Notes under the pieces: generated by a model | Databases searched by the model: none | The model's input: the letters and a program-made list of their open reading frames with translations, nothing else | What the model was told of the DNA's origin: nothing | Shown: positions 15,692 to 24,306 of the stretch, in pieces | Position numbering within the stretch: the stretch's first letter is position 1 | Layout of the letters: the number at the start of each line of letters is the position of its first letter | Position numbers and translations under genes: made by a program | NCBI GenBank assembly: GCA_964547875.1 | Contig: CAZJPE010000005.1 | Location: 30,064 to 94,063, forward strand | Direction: 5' to 3' | From: JAUSIK01 sp964547875 | GTDB lineage: Archaea; Nanobdellota; Nanobdellia; Pacearchaeales; GW2011-AR1 | Length of the DNA: 64,000 nucleotides

Positions 15692-15918
15692 GTAGAGCAG
15701 CTGGCGCGTCAGCCCTGCGCCATTCGCAAATGGGCTTCATGGCGAGCTGAAAGAGGCGCGTGAGACCGCAGATAAAAAGTCTCTTGCCGGACGTTGACGT
15801 TTTGTCCTGTTCGATCGTGCCTCTGTGAAATGGGTCAGGCCTTGATCGGAGCAGCCCTAAGCAGAAAGCATGGTGCTTATAGGGTTGCAGAACCGAGAAA
15901 GGCATGAGGAAGCTTTTT
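15692..15918 (+). ncRNA. Signal recognition particle RNA (7S)
   Basis: A GC-rich island with no convincing protein gene. The apex has GGGTCAGG, then a six-base loop region, then GGAGCAGCCC, the conserved symmetric and asymmetric loops of SRP helix 8, flanked by TGAAAT and TAAGCAGA. Helix 5 can be traced: CTCTTGCC pairs with GGCATGAG, GTTTTG with CAGAAC and GTGC with GCAT. The 5' part forms the compact Alu-like region, and AGAGC may pair with GCTTT near the 3' end as helix 1. A T-run ends it at about 15918. There is no room for helix 6. It targets ribosomes making membrane proteins. The exact ends are approximate. Confidence 0.82.
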
Positions 15919-16041
15919 GTCTAAAATCAAGCAAACCTCTTCTCTACACTAGAAGAGTTTTATGTTCAAGAAATCCGGCAGATTATTCAAAATCAAAGGA
16001 AAAAACTAAAACTATAAAAACAACTTTTATCTGAAATAATA

Positions 16042-16542
16042 ATGTACAAAAGAGGAATCAGCGAAATAATGAGTTATGTTCTATTAATCCTTGTAGCAAT
16101 AACAATCAGCACCCTTGCCTATGGTTTTTTAAAGCTATATGTCCCAAAAGAAAAGCCAGAATGTAAAGAGGGAATTAATCTAATTATAGAAAATGCACAA
16201 TGCAAACACGAAGCAAATGGCATAAATAATTTATCTCTTATACTACAAAATAGAGGATTATTTAAAGTCGATAGGGCTTTTATCAGAATTGGTTTTGAAT
16301 CAAGAGAATTTAGAGAAGATGTTCCAAAAAACAATCCAATAACTTTAGCAAATAAAACAACCTATGACGAAGGTTTAAACCCTAAAGAATCAACGCGCAC
16401 TCTTGTCTATGAGCTTCCAGCTATTTACAACGCAGTAGGAAATTATATCCTAGAGGTTCAGCCAGCTCATTTCACAAAAAATGATGACATAGAATCTCTA
16501 GCGCTCTGCCCCCCAATCAAACAAATAATAGCTTGCAGTTAA
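16042..16542 (+). CDS. Archaeal type IV pilin-like protein
   Basis: A 166-residue protein with a class III-type signal: KRGISEIMSYVLLILVAITISTLAYGFLKLYV, where cleavage after the basic KRG would leave a hydrophobic N-terminal helix. The outer part is hydrophilic and has 6 cysteines that could pair. It is encoded alone, away from the pilus operon at 39-45 kb. It could be a minor pilin, adhesin or other pseudopilin. The start is supported by the standard position of the K/R-G before the helix. Confidence 0.75.
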   Translation: MYKRGISEIMSYVLLILVAITISTLAYGFLKLYVPKEKPECKEGINLIIENAQCKHEANGINNLSLILQNRGLFKVDRAFIRIGFESREFREDVPKNNPITLANKTTYDEGLNPKESTRTLVYELPAIYNAVGNYILEVQPAHFTKNDDIESLALCPPIKQIIACS

Positions 16543-16559
16543 TTTTTAGACATTAAAAT

Positions 16560-16590
16560 ATATAGTTTATTGTGTTACAACAAACTATAT
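16560..16590 (+). promoter_or_regulatory. Inverted repeat over the mre11-rad50 promoter
   Basis: Left arm ATATAGTTTATTGT (16560-16573) and right arm ACAACAAACTATAT (16577-16590) pair at 13 of 14 positions with a 3-nt spacer. The right arm runs into the TATA-like CTATATATAAG (16585-16595), about 25 nt before the mre11 ATG. A dimeric repressor bound here would block transcription of the DNA-repair operon. The binding protein is not known. Confidence 0.5.
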
Positions 16591-16614
16591 ATAAGAAAAC
16601 CTCGCTGAATTTTC

Positions 16615-17769
16615 ATGAAATTCGCCCATTTAGCTGATTGCCATCTAGATGGCTGGAGAGTGCCTGAATTAAACGCTTTAAACCTACAATGCTTTCAAAA
16701 AGCACTCAGCATGTGCATTAAGCAAAAAGTAGAATTTATTCTTATCGCTGGCGATTTATTTGATTCAGCATATCCCTCTATAGACATACTAAAAGAGACA
16801 TTTAGGGAATTTAGAAAGCTTCAGGATGCAAATATTCAGGTATTTATAATTGCAGGAAGCCATGATTATTCTGTTTCAGGAAAAACATTTCTTGATGTTT
16901 TGGAAAAATCAGGATTTTGCAGGAATGTCGCCCATTTTGAAGAGCACAATGATAAAATACTTCTGCAGCCGACAATATACAAAAACGTTGCTATTTACGG
17001 CTATTCCGGAAAGAAGTCAGGTTTAGAGATGGATGAAATAGAAAGAATAAGACTGCAGGATTCTCCGGGTCTGTTTAAGATATTAATGCTGCATACTGCA
17101 ATAAGGAGTGTTGTTCCAAATCCAAAAATTAAATCAGTTGACGATTCAAAACTGCCTCCTGTAAATTATTTAGCTTTAGGTCATTTACATATAAGCTACA
17201 GCAAAAACGGCAAGGTCTATCCGGGCCCTCTCTTTCCAAACAATCTCTTGGAGTTAGAAGAGCTTCAGAAAGGCGCATTTTACATATTTGACAATGGAAA
17301 AATAGAAAAGCAGGAAATAAAGCTGAAAGAGACGATCATCCTCAATTACGAAATTCACGACACGTCAAAAGCAACAGAGGAAATACTCTCTCTATTGGAA
17401 AAAACGCCTCTTAAGGATAAAATAATTATTCTAAAATTGATAGGCATAATAGAGCAAGGAAGAATTTCAGACATAAACTTTGCAAAAATATTAAATTTTG
17501 CGAAAGAGAAAGGCTCCTTTCTTCTCCTGAAAAACATATCAAAACTCTCATTCTTAGAGCCAGAATTGCAATTAGAGACAATAGACACAGAAGACATAGA
17601 ATCGCAAATTATTAAAAAATTTGAGATGTCAAATAAAAACAAATTCAATTATCTTATCAATTCCCTAATAAGAATTCTTCAAATTGAGAAAAACGACGAA
17701 GAAAAATCAGCAGTATTTGAAGAAAGACTATTATCAGAAGCAAAGAGGATAATCAGATATGAAACTTAA
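16615..17769 (+). CDS. mre11: Mre11 (SbcD-type) DNA repair nuclease
   Basis: A 384-residue calcineurin-like phosphoesterase. Metal-binding motifs are clear: DCHLDG near residue 8, GDLFDS near 47, GSHDYS near 81, HTAIRSV near 160 and GHLHISY near 190. The C-terminal third binds Rad50. With Rad50 it processes DNA double-strand breaks and blocked ends. The gene overlaps rad50 by 11 nt, so the two are translated in a coupled manner. Confidence 0.94.
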   Translation: MKFAHLADCHLDGWRVPELNALNLQCFQKALSMCIKQKVEFILIAGDLFDSAYPSIDILKETFREFRKLQDANIQVFIIAGSHDYSVSGKTFLDVLEKSGFCRNVAHFEEHNDKILLQPTIYKNVAIYGYSGKKSGLEMDEIERIRLQDSPGLFKILMLHTAIRSVVPNPKIKSVDDSKLPPVNYLALGHLHISYSKNGKVYPGPLFPNNLLELEELQKGAFYIFDNGKIEKQEIKLKETIILNYEIHDTSKATEEILSLLEKTPLKDKIIILKLIGIIEQGRISDINFAKILNFAKEKGSFLLLKNISKLSFLEPELQLETIDTEDIESQIIKKFEMSNKNKFNYLINSLIRILQIEKNDEEKSAVFEERLLSEAKRIIRYET

Positions 17770-19885
17770 AAGATTAATGCTTAAAAATATAAGATCGTAC
17801 AAATATGAAGAAATAACATTCCCAGAAGGAGCCATATTGCTCGCAGGAGACATAGGCTCAGGCAAAACATCAATCTTATTGGCAATTGAATATGCTCTGT
17901 TCGGGCTTCAGCCAGGCCAGCGAGGCTCTTCCATTTTAAGAAACAGCGCAGACTTCGGCCAAGTCTCGTTAGAATTTGAAATAAGCGGTAAAAATATAAT
18001 CATTGAGCGTAAATTAAAAAGAAACCATAAAAGCGTGACAAATGAGTCAGCGTCTATTAAGATAGATAATGAAAGAATAGATGCCTCGCTCACAGAAATA
18101 AAAATCAAGGTGCTAGAATTAATCGGCTATCCGCAGGAATTTATCAAGAAAAATAACCTTCTTTACCGCTACACAGTATATACTCCGCAAGAGCAGATGA
18201 AGCAGATAATCCTTGAAGACGCAGAGACAAGACTAAACGTATTGCGCCATATTTTGGGAATAGACAAATATAAGAAAATCAGGGAAAATCTCGCGCTTTT
18301 TTTGAATAAATTAAAAGAAGATTCAAAAGTTCTCCAAGGAGAAATAAAAAATCTTGATGAAGAAAAGATAAAATTAGAATCAAGAATGTCACATTTAAAA
18401 GATTTAAACGAAGAAGAATCAAGAAAAGTCCAGAATTTAGAATCTAAAATTATTAGAACTGGAAAATTTGAATCAGAAGTTATTCAATTAGAATCAAAGA
18501 TAAAAGAAAGAGAATATCTGGAAAAAGAAATTGAAAAAATAAAGATTATGGTTGCAAATAAATATGAAAATTCAACATCTATTGACAATGAATTTCAAGA
18601 ATTAAAAAAAGCCATCTTAGAAGCAGAAGTGTTTAATGAGGATAATTACAAGCAGATTCTTAGCAATATAGAGCAAAAGAATAAAAAGATAGAGGGGCTG
18701 AATTCGCAGTATTTCGCTATTTCAAGCGAGATATCCTCTTTAAAACAGCAGCAGTTTGAAATGACCGCAAAAAAAGAGCGCATATTCAACATAGAAATCT
18801 GTCCAACTTGTTTGCAAGATGTTCCAGAGATTCATAAGCACAATATTCTTAATGAAACAGAAAGCATTTTAAACAAGGCAAGGCAGAGAATAATCTTTTT
18901 AGAAAAAGAAGCAATAATTTTTTCAAAGGATATTGAGAAATATAAATTTGAAAAATCCGCTCTTGACGAAGAAAAAATATCAAAAGAAGTTCTAAGAACA
19001 AAATCAACATATCTTGAAAAAGAAAAAAAGAAGCTTCAGCAGCTCGTAAGCGCGAAAGAGGATATAAGGCGGGAGCTGGAGATTCTCGATAAGAACATAA
19101 TAGTATTAAAAGAAAAGATATCAGAGCTTTTTAAGTTTGATAATCTATTAAAGCTTAAAAAATTAGAATTGCAGACAGCGAGCAATGAAGAGAGAAAGGC
19201 AGAGATATCTCTAGCGCAGATAAATAAAGAAATTGATTTGACAAAAACAGAAATTATAGTTCAAGAAAAATCAATAAATGCAAAGGAAAAATCAAAGCAG
19301 AATCTCACATTCCTGCAGGAATTATTTGACTGGCTCTCCCTGAATTTTCTCGAGCTTGTGGAATTTACAGAGCGCAATGTCATGATAAAATTAAGGCAGG
19401 AATTCTCAAGGATTTTTAGTAAATGGTTTGATGTGCTTGTCCAGCAGGGCTCATTAAGCGTCAGGCTTGACGAATCATTTTCCCCAATAATAATCCATAA
19501 TGGTATAGAAATGGAATACTCTTTCTTGTCTGGCGGCGAAAGAACAGCTATCGCATTAGCATACAGGCTCGCTCTCAATCAAATTATTAACTCAATGCTT
19601 AGCAAAATCAAAACAAAAGACATCGTAATTCTTGACGAGCCAACAGACGGCTTTTCAGAGACCCAACTTGGAAAAATGCGCGATATCTTGCATGAACTAA
19701 AAGTATCTCAGCTTATTATTGTAAGCCACGAGCAAAAAATAGAAGGCTTTGTTGATAATATAATTAGAATAAAAAAAGTAGAAGAAATCTCTCGTTTAGA
19801 GCATAACAATGTTCACCCAACTCAAGAAAATGCTATTAGAGATTTAAATCAAATAATAAAAAAGCCACTAATTCAAATAGCATAA
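17759..19885 (+). CDS. rad50: Rad50 (SbcC-type) DNA repair ATPase
   Basis: A 708-residue SMC-like ATPase. It has a P-loop GDIGSGKTS (about 30-38), a long coiled coil interrupted by a zinc hook CPTC (about 348-351) in the middle, then the ABC signature LSGGERTA (about 588-595) and Walker B IVILDEPTDGFS (about 622). The coiled coil is short compared with eukaryotic Rad50 but normal for an archaeon. It acts with the preceding Mre11 in break repair. The motif set is complete. Confidence 0.94.
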   Translation: MKLKRLMLKNIRSYKYEEITFPEGAILLAGDIGSGKTSILLAIEYALFGLQPGQRGSSILRNSADFGQVSLEFEISGKNIIIERKLKRNHKSVTNESASIKIDNERIDASLTEIKIKVLELIGYPQEFIKKNNLLYRYTVYTPQEQMKQIILEDAETRLNVLRHILGIDKYKKIRENLALFLNKLKEDSKVLQGEIKNLDEEKIKLESRMSHLKDLNEEESRKVQNLESKIIRTGKFESEVIQLESKIKEREYLEKEIEKIKIMVANKYENSTSIDNEFQELKKAILEAEVFNEDNYKQILSNIEQKNKKIEGLNSQYFAISSEISSLKQQQFEMTAKKERIFNIEICPTCLQDVPEIHKHNILNETESILNKARQRIIFLEKEAIIFSKDIEKYKFEKSALDEEKISKEVLRTKSTYLEKEKKKLQQLVSAKEDIRRELEILDKNIIVLKEKISELFKFDNLLKLKKLELQTASNEERKAEISLAQINKEIDLTKTEIIVQEKSINAKEKSKQNLTFLQELFDWLSLNFLELVEFTERNVMIKLRQEFSRIFSKWFDVLVQQGSLSVRLDESFSPIIIHNGIEMEYSFLSGGERTAIALAYRLALNQIINSMLSKIKTKDIVILDEPTDGFSETQLGKMRDILHELKVSQLIIVSHEQKIEGFVDNIIRIKKVEEISRLEHNNVHPTQENAIRDLNQIIKKPLIQIA

Positions 19886-20110
19886 CTATTCAGACTTCTT
19901 GTTTTCCGTCGCCATTGCTATTACTCTAGGTATGGCGATGCCCCCATCTTCCAGTATATAATGCACAACATCTTTGACTTCATAAATATCAATTCTAGGA
20001 GATTCATTAGATACAGAATAATTAACTCTATCTCCTACTCTTGGCAATACATGCCCTTCAACAGATCTTTTTTCTATTATAATATGTTTATCAGAATCTA
20101 TAGTAAAAGG
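19886..20110 (-). pseudogene. Start-less reading frame converging on rad50, probable gene remnant
   Basis: On the minus strand an open frame of 74 codons reads naturally, with segments SVEGHVLPRVGDRVNYSV, RIDIYEVKDVVHYILEDGG and IAIPRVIAMATENKK before the stop. It has no start codon: an in-frame TAG lies at 20111-20113, and the same frame resumes upstream as KRHLGELF. Its composition looks protein-coding, so this is likely the end of a gene that lost its start by a nonsense mutation or a frameshift. The family is not recognised. The gap 20111-20351 beyond it shows only a promoter for the next gene. Confidence 0.5.
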
Positions 20111-20351
20111 CTAAAATAATTCCCCCAGATGTCTTTTACTATATTCGAGAGAACAAAAAGCCTAGTTAATTATTTTGGTCTCTCGTTATAATAACAAAAG
20201 ATTATATTCAATGTAATGTTCAATTGTCATAATATTCTTTAACTTTTTCCTTTTTATTAATTTCGATCCTGCAAAATACTCATTGTCAAATATCCGAAAA
20301 ACTTAAATACCTGAAATCTCATATTCTATATAGAAATTCTAGATTCTTAAA

Positions 20352-21005
20352 ATGAATGAAGAAATATCCAAGAATATCTTGAAATCAAGCACGAGTCTAG
20401 TGGGAATTGTATGCAAAGATGGAATTGTTCTGGGCGGAGATAGAAGAGTCACGGCAGGAACTCTTATTATGGGCAAGAATTACAGAAAAATTCTAAGAGT
20501 TAATGATTATCTTATTGTCGCTTATACAGGAGGCGTTGCAGACGCTCAATTGACAAATAAGATCCTTGCAGCAGAGTTAAGACTGCAGGAATTAAGGACA
20601 AAAAGCAAATCAACAGTAAAAGAAGCAGCAAATCTCTTGTCAATGCTCACATATAGAAATATAAGAACTCCTTCAATGATTTTAAGCATAGTAGGCACAT
20701 TAATAGCAGGCTTAGATACTAATGGAAAAGCCTCGCTCTTCACAATAGAGCCTGCAGGCGGAGTCTATGAAGTGGAAGATTACGATGCGAACTTCTCTTC
20801 AGGAATGCCTTACATTCTCGGAATTCTTGAAAGCGAATACAAAAAAGAGCTTACAGTTGAGCAAGGAATAGAATTAGCCAAGAAATGCCTTAAATCTTCA
20901 ACACAAAGAGATGTAGGCTCTGGAAATGGTATAGATATATTCTCTATAACAAAGTCAGGGCTAAATCATGCAATATCAGAAGAAATAATTCATCAATTCA
21001 AATAA
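20352..21005 (+). CDS. psmB: Proteasome beta subunit
   Basis: A 217-residue Ntn-hydrolase. A 13-residue propeptide ends ...ILKSS, and Thr14 of TSLVGIVCKDG would be the catalytic Thr1 of the mature chain. Asp at mature position 17 (LGGDRRVTAG) and Lys at 33 (NYRKIL) are in place, and the SGNGIDIF region supplies the conserved C-terminal loop. The residue before Thr1 is Ser rather than the usual Gly. It is the proteolytic ring subunit of the 20S proteasome; the alpha gene is not in this window. The aCPSF1 gene follows 23 nt later. Confidence 0.92.
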   Translation: MNEEISKNILKSSTSLVGIVCKDGIVLGGDRRVTAGTLIMGKNYRKILRVNDYLIVAYTGGVADAQLTNKILAAELRLQELRTKSKSTVKEAANLLSMLTYRNIRTPSMILSIVGTLIAGLDTNGKASLFTIEPAGGVYEVEDYDANFSSGMPYILGILESEYKKELTVEQGIELAKKCLKSSTQRDVGSGNGIDIFSITKSGLNHAISEEIIHQFK

Positions 21006-21028
21006 TTTAATGTTTATATATTCTTAAA

Positions 21029-22921
21029 ATGGTTGATATTTTGAAGACTATCAAAGAAGAGCTTCCAAAAGTCATTGTTGATGCAGCGTTTGAAGGAGCG
21101 AATATAGTTCTCTACACAGACGACAAAGATTTTCTGCGCAACAGCGAACAGCAGATTAGAAATGTTGTCAATAAAATAAAGAAGCGAATTGATATACGAG
21201 CTGATAAAAAAATTCTTCTCAATGAAGCAGAAACAGAAAAGACTATTCGCGCCCTAATCCCAGAAGAGGCGGGGATAGCAAACGTTATATTTGACGTGCA
21301 AAGAAGCGTTGTTATAATAGAAGCTAAAAAACCAGGCCTTGTTATAGGCAAGCAAGGCTCAATCCTTGCAGATATTAAAAAATCAACATTCTGGCTTCCC
21401 CAAGTACAACGAAGTCCTTCAATTCCGAGCAAGATAACTGAAAAGATAAGATCAGTTTTATATGCTAATAATATCTACAGAAGAAAATTTCTAAATGATA
21501 TAGGAAAAAAAATCTACAAGGAATGGAACCCTGAAAAAATGGATATGTGGGTTCGCCTTACTTATTTAGGAGGCGGCAGGCAGGTCGGAAGATCCTGTCT
21601 GCTATTGCAGACTCCAAACTCAAAAATCCTCTTAGATTGCGGGATTAATCCTGCTATCGCAGAAGGCCCTGAAAGATTTCCTTATTTAGACGTAGCAGAA
21701 ATAGGAAATCTCTCTTCAATTGATGCAATTATTCTCTCACACGCGCATACAGATCACGCAGGTTTAATTCCCTACCTATATAAAATGGGATATACAGGCC
21801 CTGTATATCTTACAGCTCCAACGAGAGACATTGCAGCATTGCTCGCCCTTGATTTTATCGGAGTAGCATATAAAAAAGCAGAATTTCCTTTATATAAGGG
21901 AGAAGACATTAAAGAAATGGTCAGGCACTCTATCTGCCTGGAATATGGCGAGGTCACAGACATAACACCTGATGTAAGAATAACGTTCTATAACGCAGGC
22001 CATGTACTCGGCTCTGCGCAAGTTCATATTAATGTAGGAAATGGTCTTCATAACTTTGTTTATAGCGGAGACACAAAATATGGGAAAACCCGCCTCCTAG
22101 ATCCTGCAGAAAATCGCTTTCCTAGAGTAGAAGCTCTTCAACTAGAAGCGACCTATGGCGGAAAAGAAAATGTCCTGCCTCCACGCTCTGAAACAGAAAA
22201 ATTATTCATTGAACTTACGAAAAAAACAATTGAAAGAGGTGGAAAAATCCTCTTCCCAGAATTAGGGCTTGGCCATTCACAAGAAACAATGCTCAGAATA
22301 GAAGAAGCAATCCGCACAGGAGAATTGCCTAAAATACCTGTTTATATAGATGGCATGATATGGGACATTAACGCAATTCATACGGCCTATCCAGATTTCC
22401 TAAGCTCTTCAGTGAGAAGCCAAATCTTACAAGACAACAACCCTTTCCTTTCAGATATATTTAAAAGAATAGGCTCTCCTTCAGAAAGAAATGAAGTCTT
22501 AGAAGGCGGTCCTTGCATAATTGTTTCAACATCAGGAATGTTAAATGGAGGGGCATCTGTGGAATATTTCAGAAATCTAGCAGACAATCCTAAAAATCTC
22601 CTAGTTTTTAGTTGTTTTCAGGGCGCAGGCTCTCTGGGAAGGCAAGTCCAGGAAGGGAAGAAAGAAGTCAATTTGGGAAAACAATACAATAACGAAACGC
22701 TAAAAGTAAATTTAGAAGTAGAAACCCTAAACGGACTTTCCTCTCATTCAGGAAGGAATGAGCTGATGCAATATGTAAACAGAATGAACCCAAGGCCTAA
22801 AAAAATCGTTATTAATCATGGCGAACCTACAAGATGTCTTGATCTTGCTTCAAGTATTTACCGCACTAATAAAATAGAAACCGCTGTCCCAAGAAATCTT
22901 GAGACAATCAGGCTGAAGTAA
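21029..22921 (+). CDS. aCPSF1/FttA, KH-domain beta-CASP ribonuclease
   Basis: A 630-residue protein. Two N-terminal KH-type domains come first (GKQGSILADIKKS motif near 108), then the metallo-beta-lactamase core with HAHTDHAG (about 237-244) and GDTKYGK, the beta-CASP region (LEATYGG, IVSTSGMLNGG) and a final histidine motif NHGEPTRC. This is the highly conserved archaeal transcription termination factor and RNA 3'-end nuclease, usually near proteasome genes as here. All catalytic histidines and aspartates appear present. It cleaves transcripts at U-rich sites and displaces RNA polymerase, as known for the family. Confidence 0.95.
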   Translation: MVDILKTIKEELPKVIVDAAFEGANIVLYTDDKDFLRNSEQQIRNVVNKIKKRIDIRADKKILLNEAETEKTIRALIPEEAGIANVIFDVQRSVVIIEAKKPGLVIGKQGSILADIKKSTFWLPQVQRSPSIPSKITEKIRSVLYANNIYRRKFLNDIGKKIYKEWNPEKMDMWVRLTYLGGGRQVGRSCLLLQTPNSKILLDCGINPAIAEGPERFPYLDVAEIGNLSSIDAIILSHAHTDHAGLIPYLYKMGYTGPVYLTAPTRDIAALLALDFIGVAYKKAEFPLYKGEDIKEMVRHSICLEYGEVTDITPDVRITFYNAGHVLGSAQVHINVGNGLHNFVYSGDTKYGKTRLLDPAENRFPRVEALQLEATYGGKENVLPPRSETEKLFIELTKKTIERGGKILFPELGLGHSQETMLRIEEAIRTGELPKIPVYIDGMIWDINAIHTAYPDFLSSSVRSQILQDNNPFLSDIFKRIGSPSERNEVLEGGPCIIVSTSGMLNGGASVEYFRNLADNPKNLLVFSCFQGAGSLGRQVQEGKKEVNLGKQYNNETLKVNLEVETLNGLSSHSGRNELMQYVNRMNPRPKKIVINHGEPTRCLDLASSIYRTNKIETAVPRNLETIRLK

Positions 22922-22922
22922 A

Positions 22923-23669
22923 TTATCTTTCAGACAATTCCCATAGATTATAGAAGAAAGTAGCAAAGGATTGTGCTATCTCCGGATTTTTAATAGAAAG
23001 GCAAGATGGCTCTTCTCCATAAGTAAATATCAATACACGATTTTTCATAATATCGATCGCCGCTGGGGTAATTCCTTTGAGTATCTTTATTTTAATGAAT
23101 TTCATCTTCTTAAGATTCTCATAATATTCTGAATTTTTCTCTGAAAAAATAAGCTTGCAAACAATCTTTTTATTTATCCTTTCTTTATGCCATCTCTGCC
23201 AAAGTAGATTATATTGTTCTCCTTTTGATGAACGAATGCCCATTGCTAGAACCTCATCGTTTTGATTTAAATCAGATAATGCTTCGAATATTGCTGTTTG
23301 TATTCCTTTAAATCCCCTAAAAAGACGGATTTCATATTCTTTCTTACCAGCTCTCTCTAATGCTAATAATAACGGCATTTCTTTGATAAGCTGATGTTCT
23401 TTATCTTTTAATTCTCTTTCCTTTTCATGAAGAAAGTCGAGAATCCTGTTAGGTGAGGCCGCACTAAAATATTTTGTTTTTTCTTTGACAATGAAACTCG
23501 CTAAACCTTTTCGTATGAGTTTATCTAGAATTTCATAAATCTTGCCACTAGAAATTTGAGCTTCTTCAATAATCTTGCCTGTAGTAGTCTCGCCTATCTT
23601 AAGAAGGGCCGTATAAACTATAATTTCTCCTTTTGTAAGACCTATCTGCTCAAGTAGTTTTTCGTTCAT
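22923..23669 (-). CDS. TrmB-family transcriptional regulator
   Basis: A 248-residue protein with an N-terminal winged helix (LEQIGLTKGEIIVYTALLKI, TTTGKIIEEAQISSGKIYEILDKLIRKGLA) and a C-terminal TrmB-like effector domain with RLFRGFKGIQTAIFEAL and GEEPSCLSIKNPEIAQSFATFFYNLW. It is encoded divergently from the NAD salvage pair starting at 23764, with 94 nt between the starts. Control of those genes is likely but inferred. Archaeal TrmB proteins respond to sugars or other small ligands. Confidence 0.85.
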   Translation of the reverse strand: MNEKLLEQIGLTKGEIIVYTALLKIGETTTGKIIEEAQISSGKIYEILDKLIRKGLASFIVKEKTKYFSAASPNRILDFLHEKERELKDKEHQLIKEMPLLLALERAGKKEYEIRLFRGFKGIQTAIFEALSDLNQNDEVLAMGIRSSKGEQYNLLWQRWHKERINKKIVCKLIFSEKNSEYYENLKKMKFIKIKILKGITPAAIDIMKNRVLIFTYGEEPSCLSIKNPEIAQSFATFFYNLWELSER

Positions 23670-23763
23670 AATATAAATTATTTTACAGATTATTTAAATC
23701 TTCTTATTTACACCTCACTTAGTAGGAGATAATATTTATAAATAAATATATATCTGCTTTAAA

Positions 23764-24306
23764 ATGGTAAAACTCGGTATATTCGGTGGTTCTCGAATAG
23801 AGAATCCAAATGTTATTCCAGAACTTAGGCAGATTGGAAAACCTATCGTAGATGTAGAAGTTATTATAACAGGAGCATCACCTGGCTATCCTTACGAGGT
23901 TGTTAAAGAGAGCTACAAGCAACCAAGAAAAACCCTTATTATCGGTATATCTCCTTTTTCAAATGAAGAAGAACACGTTGAAAGAGGATTAATAACAGAT
24001 AGTCATGATCATATTTTTTACACGGGGCTCGGAACTCATCTTTCAGGAAATGAAGCATATCAGGCTAGAAATCATATAAATACTGCTTTATCAGAAAGAG
24101 CATTAATTCTCCCTGGAAGAGAAGGAACATTAAGTGAATTAGAACTTTGCATACAACAAAGGAAGCCATTTATTTTATTTTCTGGAATAGATGCTTTATG
24201 GGATCGAAAAACAGAGGAAATGATAGAAAGATATGATTTTCGGCAATATTCTCGAGGAACTCATTGTGGGGAAATTATTGATTTTATTCTTGGGAGGCAA
24301 AAATGA
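23764..24306 (+). CDS. LOG-family (lysine decarboxylase-like) Rossmann protein
   Basis: A 180-residue Rossmann-fold protein. It begins LGIFGGSRIENPNVIPELRQ, and its phosphate-binding motif reads PGREGTLSELELCI, close to the PGGxGTxxE of LOG-type nucleoside monophosphate phosphoribohydrolases but with Arg in place of the second Gly. It overlaps the following nicotinate phosphoribosyltransferase gene by 4 nt (ATGA). The pairing suggests a role in nucleotide or NAD precursor recycling. The substrate is not known. Confidence 0.72.
   Translation: MVKLGIFGGSRIENPNVIPELRQIGKPIVDVEVIITGASPGYPYEVVKESYKQPRKTLIIGISPFSNEEEHVERGLITDSHDHIFYTGLGTHLSGNEAYQARNHINTALSERALILPGREGTLSELELCIQQRKPFILFSGIDALWDRKTEEMIERYDFRQYSRGTHCGEIIDFILGRQK

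Noticed and set aside
15663..15905. An 80-residue minus-strand reading frame
   Set aside because: It lies fully within the SRP RNA gene, has a composition unlike other proteins here, and is explained by the GC-rich RNA.
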